Part shown: positions 1-4,175 of the stretch, piece by piece
How the letters are laid out: every line of letters starts with the position of its first letter
Position numbering within the stretch: the stretch's first letter is position 1
Source of the DNA: Bradymonadales bacterium
Lineage (GTDB): Bacteria; Myxococcota; Bradymonadia; REDH01
NCBI GenBank assembly: GCA_947483645.1
Contig: CANKLS010000054.1
Span: forward strand, 1-8,141
Reading direction: 5' to 3'
DNA length: 8,141 nucleotides
The notes under the pieces: model-generated
Seen by the model: the letters and a program-made list of their open reading frames with translations, nothing else
What the model was told of the DNA's origin: nothing
The model's database searches: none
Position numbers and translations under genes: made by a program

Positions 1-899
1 CAAAGATTTGAGACGACCTCCTCGGGGAGCAGGCGCCGCGCGAGCGCAAGCGTGGTGGCCCGACTTCCATCGGCCTTTCCAACCTCGATACCCTGCTCGA
101 TGCCCCGCTCGATGCCCCGCTCGATGCCGCGCTCGATACCCTGCTCGATACCCTGCTCAATGCCCGCAGCCCTCCCAACCTCGATTCCGCGCTCGAGTGC
201 CCGATCCTCCGCCTCGTCGATTCGGTCGGTGGTTCGTGCCATAAACTGAATCATCAGCGCATCCATCTCTTCGTCTTGCATGTTGCCCTCCTCCATTCGA
301 AGCATGGCAGCGCTCAAGGTGGGGGCGAGCAGCCGCATCAGTGGTATCCGTTCTTCTCTCGGCAGGCGGGCTGCCGTCAATAGTGTCTCGTTGCGGACCT
401 TCATCGCAGAAGCGTCCCGGCGGTGCGCGAGCGCGACCAGTAGCCCGAGGGCCGGCACGGCCTCTATATCGGCGAGGTCCAGGTGGTTCGGAATGGCGCT
501 CGGTCCAATCACGAGCGGCTGCAGGATCGCACCCGGCCCAAGGAACAAGGGCATCCGAGCTTGCCGTTCTACCTCACGGTCAAGCGTGACCGCCAACAGG
601 ACCGTCGGGATGCCCGAACTTCGCCAACTCAGCGCAATGTAGGCGGCCCAAGCCCCGCGTTTGGCAGGATCCCACTCCATCTGTACCTCGAGGATGACCC
701 GCAGCGACGGTGGATCTCCGATGTCGAAGACCTGGTCTGCGTGAATCGTCACCGGCGCGATGTCGCGTTGCGAAGCGTTGGCCTCCCGAGCGCCCGCATC
801 CGCAGGCACGAACGCTGCGAGCGGAGGGCAAAGCCTGCCAAGCAACTGCGGATTTCGCAGGAACGTTTGCGCTAGATACTCATGTAACAGACTCGGCAT
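1..899 (-). CDS. Rpn/PD-(D/E)XK-like putative nuclease, C-terminus cut by window edge
   Basis: Open frame read on the minus strand from ATG at 899 to the window edge, 299 residues without a stop; the end is missing. The protein begins MPSLLHEYLAQTFLRNPQLL, which I recognise as the start of a family repeated in many myxobacterial genomes, related to Rpn recombination-promoting nucleases and PD-(D/E)XK enzymes. Candidate core residues are Asp55 (HADQVFDI) and the E-x-Q pair Glu71/Gln73 (VILEVQM), followed by WDPAKRGAWAAYIA and a GPGAILQPLVIGPSAIP segment typical of the family. Residues 237-272 are a run of GIE(Q/R) tetrapeptides, a charged helical tail often seen in such proteins. The start is supported by AGGGAG six bases upstream. 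Leucine codons TTA and CTA and codons ATA, GTA and AGA occur more often than in the operon to the right, suggesting low expression or acquisition. Activity and target are unknown; the family assignment is from motif memory, not a search. Confidence 0.82.
   Translation of the reverse strand, partial: MPSLLHEYLAQTFLRNPQLLGRLCPPLAAFVPADAGAREANASQRDIAPVTIHADQVFDIGDPPSLRVILEVQMEWDPAKRGAWAAYIALSWRSSGIPTVLLAVTLDREVERQARMPLFLGPGAILQPLVIGPSAIPNHLDLADIEAVPALGLLVALAHRRDASAMKVRNETLLTAARLPREERIPLMRLLAPTLSAAMLRMEEGNMQDEEMDALMIQFMARTTDRIDEAEDRALERGIEVGRAAGIEQGIEQGIERGIERGIERGIEQGIEVGKADGSRATTLALARRLLPEEVVSNL
85..168. repeat. 12-bp tandem repeat, seven units, in the nuclease gene
   Basis: Seven consecutive 12-base units of the type TCGATRCCCYGC run from 85 to 168; units 85-96, 133-144 and 145-156 are identical, 97-108 and 109-120 are identical, and the last (157-168) is degenerate. 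On the minus strand each unit encodes Gly-Ile-Glu-Gln or Gly-Ile-Glu-Arg, so gain or loss of a unit keeps the frame. A degenerate further copy lies at about 177-195, preceded like the first unit by CCAACC. The DNA identity suggests recent expansion by slippage. Confidence 0.9.
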
Positions 900-904
900 C
901 GACC

Positions 905-930
905 ACTCCCTGCACCTATGATGAGGGAGT
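905..930 (-). promoter_or_regulatory. Hairpin enclosing the ribosome binding site of the nuclease gene
   Basis: ACTCCCT (905-911) and AGGGAGT (924-930) on the plus strand form a perfect 7-bp inverted repeat with a 12-base loop. Read in the minus-strand mRNA, the 3' arm (911 to 905) is AGGGAGT, which is the Shine-Dalgarno sequence placed six bases before ATG 899; the 5' arm ACTCCCT is a local anti-Shine-Dalgarno. If folded, the hairpin would hide the ribosome binding site. Control of translation is an inference; the complementarity is directly visible. Confidence 0.55.
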
Positions 931-934
931 TATC

Positions 935-964
935 GGCGTCTGCGGCCCGATGTTGCAGACCGCC
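935..964 (-). repeat. Inverted repeat between the two minus-strand genes
   Basis: GGCGTCTGC (935-943) pairs with GCAGAC plus GCC (955-964) as a 9-bp stem with one bulged C at 961 and an 11-base loop. On the minus strand there is no T-run after it, so it is not a classic terminator. Its outer three pairs use bases shared with the neighbouring dyad at 961-987, so the two stems compete partly. Confidence 0.5.
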
Positions 965-987
965 TGCTGATTTCGCTTCAGCGGGCG
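961..987 (-). terminator. Weak hairpin at the stop of the 978-1913 gene
   Basis: CGCCTGCTGA (961-970) and TCAGCGGGCG (978-987) are complementary at 9 of 10 positions with a 7-base loop, and the dyad includes the TGA stop (980-978, minus). In the minus-strand RNA the odd pair is a C-A mismatch; in plus-strand RNA it would be a U-G pair. No T-run follows on the minus strand, so this could be a poor terminator, a stabilising 3' structure, or part of the leader of the next gene. Confidence 0.3.
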
Positions 988-1913
988 ACTGGCGCGGCCT
1001 TGGTCGCCGAGCCGAGCCGCGCGACAGCCTGCACGAGCTGCTCGGTTTGCGGTGATGGATGCGCCTTTTGCTCGAGTAGAAGCGCGTCGTAGGCGAAGGC
1101 AGGTTCGCCTCGGAGCAGAAAGACAGCGGGGAGGGCGTAGCCACCCTTCACGCCGCCGTAGCCGCCGCGCTGCGCCACGAAGTCGGCAACAAAGCGCGCT
1201 ACCGCTGCCGGCGGAAGCCGCGCTCCCTCCTCGATGCGCCAGCGCCAGAAGGTATCTAGCTCGGCTGGCGTCATGAGCTCGTGTAACGGCCTCGAACCGC
1301 GCGCCTGCGCGAGCCAACGGTAGCGAAAGACCAATCGGAGGAGTTCGTCGCTCATCCTCAACTGTCCTGCGGTATCGATCACCCCCAGTGAGTCGCCGAA
1401 CGCGAGGAACTCTCCGCAGGCGGCGTTGACCTCTTTCTGCTGCTCAGGTGCATCTGCCGCAAGCTGAGCGACAAGGCTGCGCTCGGTGCTTCTGCTCCGC
1501 TCTTTCAAGCCATCGATCGCCGCCCGAAACCGCCGCCATGGCGCCACCCCGGCTGCGGCAAAACTGCCAGGACCGAACCTGCCGATCCAGCTGGTGACGG
1601 CCCGTTCCATACGACGCTCTGCCTCCGGCGGAGGTGCCGACAGAGCCCCTGTTGCGACCGCGGCTTGGGCCACCGCGAGGGCCGACCAGGCTGCCTCCAA
1701 CTCAACCCGTTCCGGCGATTCCCCGAGCGCAGCGGCGGCGCGGTCCTCCTCCGCAGCCAAGGCCCGAAGCGCATCGATGGGAGGCTGGTGCGCCTCGAGG
1801 TGAAGGGCCGCGAGCGGGTCGTCGCCAGGTGCCTGTGCTTCGCTGCGGAGCGTCCAATACAGCCATGCAACCGCGGCGAGCGCCACGGTCATGAGGATGA
1901 TCCGTCGGGTCAT
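978..1913 (-). CDS. Membrane-anchored or secreted protein of unknown function
   Basis: A 311-residue protein that I do not recognise. It starts MTRRIILMTVALAAVAWLYW: two arginines, then a hydrophobic stretch at about residues 5-21 followed by Arg23, which fits an uncleaved signal anchor or signal peptide. The rest is predicted soluble, rich in Ala, Glu, Arg and Leu and probably mostly helical, with a Gly/Tyr patch RGGYGGVKGGY (249-259) and a single cysteine, Cys166. The frame stays open upstream to 2552, but that extension is low-complexity, crosses the divergent control region and runs antisense to exbB. ATG 1913 was chosen because the hydrophobic N-terminus begins there; ATG 1892 is an alternative. 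No good Shine-Dalgarno sequence is visible before either. The gene diverges from the exbB operon and lies 78 bases before the nuclease gene, with which it may be co-transcribed. No link in function can be shown. Confidence 0.72.
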   Translation of the reverse strand: MTRRIILMTVALAAVAWLYWTLRSEAQAPGDDPLAALHLEAHQPPIDALRALAAEEDRAAAALGESPERVELEAAWSALAVAQAAVATGALSAPPPEAERRMERAVTSWIGRFGPGSFAAAGVAPWRRFRAAIDGLKERSRSTERSLVAQLAADAPEQQKEVNAACGEFLAFGDSLGVIDTAGQLRMSDELLRLVFRYRWLAQARGSRPLHELMTPAELDTFWRWRIEEGARLPPAAVARFVADFVAQRGGYGGVKGGYALPAVFLLRGEPAFAYDALLLEQKAHPSPQTEQLVQAVARLGSATKAAPVAR

Positions 1914-1961
1914 GGACAGGTTCGTTGTCGGAGAGAGGCGAAATGAGGCGCTCGGCGCAGA

Positions 1962-1991
1962 ATCGTCACGCCAGAGTCGGGTCTCTGTAAA
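1962..1991 (-). promoter_or_regulatory. Possible leftward promoter for the 978-1913 gene
   Basis: On the minus strand TTTACA (1991-1986) resembles a -35 box (5 of 6 matches) and is followed 18 bases later by GACGAT (1967-1962), a poor -10 box (3 of 6). The first palindrome of the 1971-2018 pair lies between the two boxes. The placement is attractive but the -10 match is weak, so this is tentative. Confidence 0.25.
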
Positions 1992-2018
1992 CCAACTCTG
2001 CCAGAGACGCATCTCTGG
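1971..2018. promoter_or_regulatory. Paired palindromes, candidate operator in the divergent region
   Basis: Two related 18-base sites lie exactly 30 bases apart: CCAGAGTCGGGTCTCTGT (1971-1988) and CCAGAGACGCATCTCTGG (2001-2018), identical at 14 of 18 positions. Each is a palindrome: CAGAG/CTCTG arms in the first, a perfect 7-bp CCAGAGA/TCTCTGG in the second. Between them, CTCTG-C-CAGAG (1996-2006) forms a further dyad. Repetition of a palindrome at about three helical turns is what a dimeric regulator binding cooperatively would need. Position favours control of the leftward gene; the rightward promoter is about 60 bases away. Confidence 0.5.
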
Positions 2019-2075
2019 AATGATGGTCTCGTTGGCGCGGTTGCCCGTGTCATCGGTGCAGAGGTCGTCTGTCGA

Positions 2076-2104
2076 TTGACACCGGTTTCGAGCAAGACAA
2101 TAAC
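2076..2104 (+). promoter_or_regulatory. Sigma70-type promoter for the exbB operon
   Basis: A perfect -35 hexamer TTGACA (2076-2081), a 17-base spacer, and AATAAC (2099-2104), which matches the -10 consensus at four of six positions including the central ATAA-type core. Transcription would begin near 2111, giving a leader of about 90 bases before the exbB ATG at 2203. The leader contains no ATG or GTG start on the plus strand. Confidence 0.6.
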
Positions 2105-2105
2105 T

Positions 2106-2124
2106 GCGCCCCCGCTCGGGGCGC
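2106..2124 (+). promoter_or_regulatory. GC-rich dyad over the predicted transcription start
   Basis: GCGCCCC (2106-2112) and GGGGCGC (2118-2124) form a perfect 7-bp inverted repeat with a 5-base loop, beginning right after the -10 box. It could be an operator blocking the promoter, or a hairpin at the 5' end of the mRNA. The sequence alone does not decide between them. It is not a Fur-type AT-rich site. Confidence 0.4.
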
Positions 2125-2202
2125 GAAGAACCACCCAGTCTTTGTCTGCGGCATTTCGCGCCCGTCGCGGCCCCATCATCGCCACGTAGAACTGAGGACA
2201 TC

Positions 2203-2877
2203 ATGCCGCTCTTGCTCGCTGCCGAGGTCGCCCACACGGGCTCGCTCACCGCTCTGCTCCTTGAGTTCGCCCGTGGCGGTGGCGAGTGGGTGCTCTGGCT
2301 GCTCATTCTGCTCAGCGTCGGCACCTTCTTTATCGCCTTCGAGCGCATCCTCTTTCTGCGTAGCCACACGGTTGAGGTTGCGTCGCTGCGCACGCTGATC
2401 ATGGACCGTCTGAACGCCGGCGACCGTGACGGCCTCCTTGGCTCGCTCAAGGACCAGACCTCCATGGCGGCCCGCGTCCTTGCAAACGGTCTGCGTGATG
2501 CGGACCGCGGTCCGGAGGCAGTGGCTGAACTTTGCCACGGCGCAATTGGCATCGAGAAGCTCCGCTACGAGCGGGGCATCAACTATCTGGCGACCGTTGG
2601 ATCGAACGCCCCCTTCATCGGTCTCTTCGGAACCGTCATGGGCGTCATCATGGCCTTCGACCAGCTCCGCAGCATGGGCGGCGCCGGCGGAGCTCCGAAC
2701 GACCGCGTAATGGGCGCCATCGCAGAGGCCCTCATCGCGACCGGCGTAGGTCTGCTCGTTGCCATCCCCTCCATCATCTTCTTCAACCTGATCAAGGCCC
2801 GCATCAAGCGTGAGACCACGGGCACCCAGCTGCTCGTCGATACGCTTGTTGCCTACCTTCGTTCCGAGTCGAAGTAG
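2203..2877 (+). CDS. exbB: ExbB/TolQ/MotA-family proton channel protein
   Basis: A 224-residue inner membrane protein of the MotA/TolQ/ExbB family. With ExbD it forms the proton-driven motor that energises TonB. Membrane segments are visible at about 29-48, 128-152 and 172-196, with a cytoplasmic loop between the first two, as expected for the family. The second segment contains NAPFIGLFGTVMGVIMAF and the third IAEALIATGVGLLVAIPS, the family's most conserved stretches; Thr144 and Thr180 correspond to the threonines lining the channel in E. coli ExbB. Start ATG 2203 follows GAGGA (2194-2198) by four bases. It is the first gene of the operon, 14 bases before exbD. It could serve TolQ-like or other transport tasks, but the tonB and receptor genes directly downstream favour ExbB. 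Confidence 0.95.
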   Translation: MPLLLAAEVAHTGSLTALLLEFARGGGEWVLWLLILLSVGTFFIAFERILFLRSHTVEVASLRTLIMDRLNAGDRDGLLGSLKDQTSMAARVLANGLRDADRGPEAVAELCHGAIGIEKLRYERGINYLATVGSNAPFIGLFGTVMGVIMAFDQLRSMGGAGGAPNDRVMGAIAEALIATGVGLLVAIPSIIFFNLIKARIKRETTGTQLLVDTLVAYLRSESK

Positions 2878-2891
2878 CCGGGAGGATTGTC

Positions 2892-3308
2892 ATGGCCGGA
2901 CAGGTAGATCAGGACGACGACGATGTCATCGCCGCCATCAACATGGTGCCCTTCATCGATATCAGCCTGGTGCTGCTGATCATCTTCATGGTCACCTCGA
3001 GCTACATCGTGAAGGCGGCCATCGAGGTCGACCTCCCCACGGCTGCGACCGGCTCTGATGCTGCGCCCAGCACCATCGGTCTGGTTGTGCTGGCCGACGG
3101 CAAGGTGCAGTTGAACGGTGCCGAGGTCACACTGGAGCAGCTTCCTACGCTGGTGAAGGCGGAGGTTGCGAAGGATGCAAAGGTGCAGGCGATGATCGCC
3201 GGCGACCGGGCCGCCGACTATGGCAAAATCATCGATGTCGTCGATGTTGTGAAGGCGGCAGGCGTCAAAGCCTTTGCCCTCAACATCGAGCGCGAGGTCA
3301 CCCCCTGA
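2892..3308 (+). CDS. exbD: ExbD/TolR-family motor protein
   Basis: A 138-residue protein with the ExbD/TolR layout: a short acidic cytoplasmic start (QDDDD), one membrane helix at about 21-40, and a periplasmic domain of about 95 residues. The helix carries INMVPFIDISLVLLIIF; Asp23 is the essential proton-carrying aspartate of the family (Asp25 in E. coli ExbD). The common T-P before the helix is V-P here. The periplasmic part shows the expected pattern: VDLPTA, then IGLVVLADGKVQLNG, then VQAMIAGDRAADYGKIIDV and the end VKAFALNIER. A strong ribosome binding site, GGGAGGA (2880-2886), sits five bases before the ATG. Its stop is one base from the tonB start, so the two are probably translationally coupled. 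Confidence 0.95.
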   Translation: MAGQVDQDDDDVIAAINMVPFIDISLVLLIIFMVTSSYIVKAAIEVDLPTAATGSDAAPSTIGLVVLADGKVQLNGAEVTLEQLPTLVKAEVAKDAKVQAMIAGDRAADYGKIIDVVDVVKAAGVKAFALNIEREVTP

Positions 3309-3309
3309 G

Positions 3310-4164
3310 ATGAGCGCCCGTGTCGAAAAGTTCGACCCGCTCGCAAGCAGCGGAGACGACCGCGTCATCGGCCGTTTTGTCGTTGTCGCGCTCCTGAGCC
3401 TGGCGACGCAGGCGCTTGTGGCCGGCGGCTTCGCGGTCAACGCCAGCCTTGCAGAGAAGCGGGCCGAAGAGGCCAGGGTAACGATGGTGGAGATCACCGT
3501 CCCCAACGAGCCCAAGCCGCCGGAACCGCCTCCGCTGCCACCGGAGCCGCCCAAGCCGGAGCCCGTGAAGGAGGAGCCGAAGCCGCTGAAGCAGGCTCCC
3601 AAGGTGGAGGAGCTCAAGCCCGTGGAGCCGCAGGCTGCGCCGGAGCCGCTCCCCGACGCGCCGCCTCCGCCGCTTGAGCCTGTGCGCCCGCGTCAGATCG
3701 GCATGAGCGGTGAGTCCTTCGCAGGCACCGGCAGCGGCCCTCGGTTCGCTGCAGGCGATACCTCGCGCGGCGGTCGCCCCTCACGCATCTCCGTGGACCC
3801 CAAGGATGCGCGCAAGCCTGTCGATAGCCTGCCGGCCGCGCCCGCAGGAACCGGCGACAAGCCTGCGGTCCCAGACAGGGATGCCTCGCTGAAGGGACGT
3901 CCCGACTTCAACCGCTACGGCTACCCTGACGCAGCGCAGAAGCAGCTCGTCGAGGGCGACTGCCGTGTCAGCCTCCGCGTCGGAGACGACGGCAAGGTGG
4001 CCACCATCGCCTCCATCGACTGCACCCGCAAAGAGGTCGGCTTCGAAGACTATCTCCGTCGTTACATCCCGCGCGAGATGCGCTTCCGCCCCGCCATCCG
4101 AGGCGGCGTCGCTGCGGAGACCGAGGTCGTCTTTACCCACGAATTCCGTCTGCCCGGCCGATAA
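3310..4164 (+). CDS. tonB: TonB-family energy transducer
   Basis: A 284-residue protein linking the ExbB/ExbD motor to the outer membrane receptor. It has a short cytoplasmic N-terminus, one membrane helix (about 22-44), a proline, lysine and glutamate rich rod spanning the periplasm (about 66-127), a glycine-rich segment (IGMSGESFAGTGSGP, from 130), and a C-terminal TonB domain (about 203-284: YPDAAQKQLVEGDCRVSLRV to FRPAIRGG and VVFTHEFRL). In the helix the usual S-x3-H motif reads S30-x3-Q34. The C-terminal domain has two cysteines, Cys218 and Cys238. ATG 3310 was preferred to the in-frame TTG at 3274, which lies inside exbD; the arrangement TGAGATG suggests coupled translation, with only a distant GAGG (3294-3297). 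It could use partners besides the adjacent receptor, but the 11-base gap implies they act together. Confidence 0.9.
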   Translation: MSARVEKFDPLASSGDDRVIGRFVVVALLSLATQALVAGGFAVNASLAEKRAEEARVTMVEITVPNEPKPPEPPPLPPEPPKPEPVKEEPKPLKQAPKVEELKPVEPQAAPEPLPDAPPPPLEPVRPRQIGMSGESFAGTGSGPRFAAGDTSRGGRPSRISVDPKDARKPVDSLPAAPAGTGDKPAVPDRDASLKGRPDFNRYGYPDAAQKQLVEGDCRVSLRVGDDGKVATIASIDCTRKEVGFEDYLRRYIPREMRFRPAIRGGVAAETEVVFTHEFRLPGR

Positions 4165-4175
4165 CCAGGACCACC

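Noticed and set aside
1914..2202. Fur box or other iron-responsive site before exbB
   Set aside because: No GATAATGATAATCATTATC-like sequence is present, so iron control is not claimed.
1914..2552. N-terminal extension of the leftward gene up to 2552 in the same frame
   Set aside because: It would run antisense through most of the control region and into exbB, is low-complexity Arg/Ser-rich, and places the hydrophobic signal segment in the middle of the protein.
3274..3309. TTG start for tonB upstream of ATG 3310
   Set aside because: It lies inside the exbD gene, adds 12 unlikely residues, and the ATG at 3310 directly follows the exbD stop.
2853..3617. Antisense frame across exbD and tonB (254 residues)
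   Set aside because: Its Gly/Ser-rich start is the complement of the proline-rich TonB rod; exbD and tonB are clear on the other strand.
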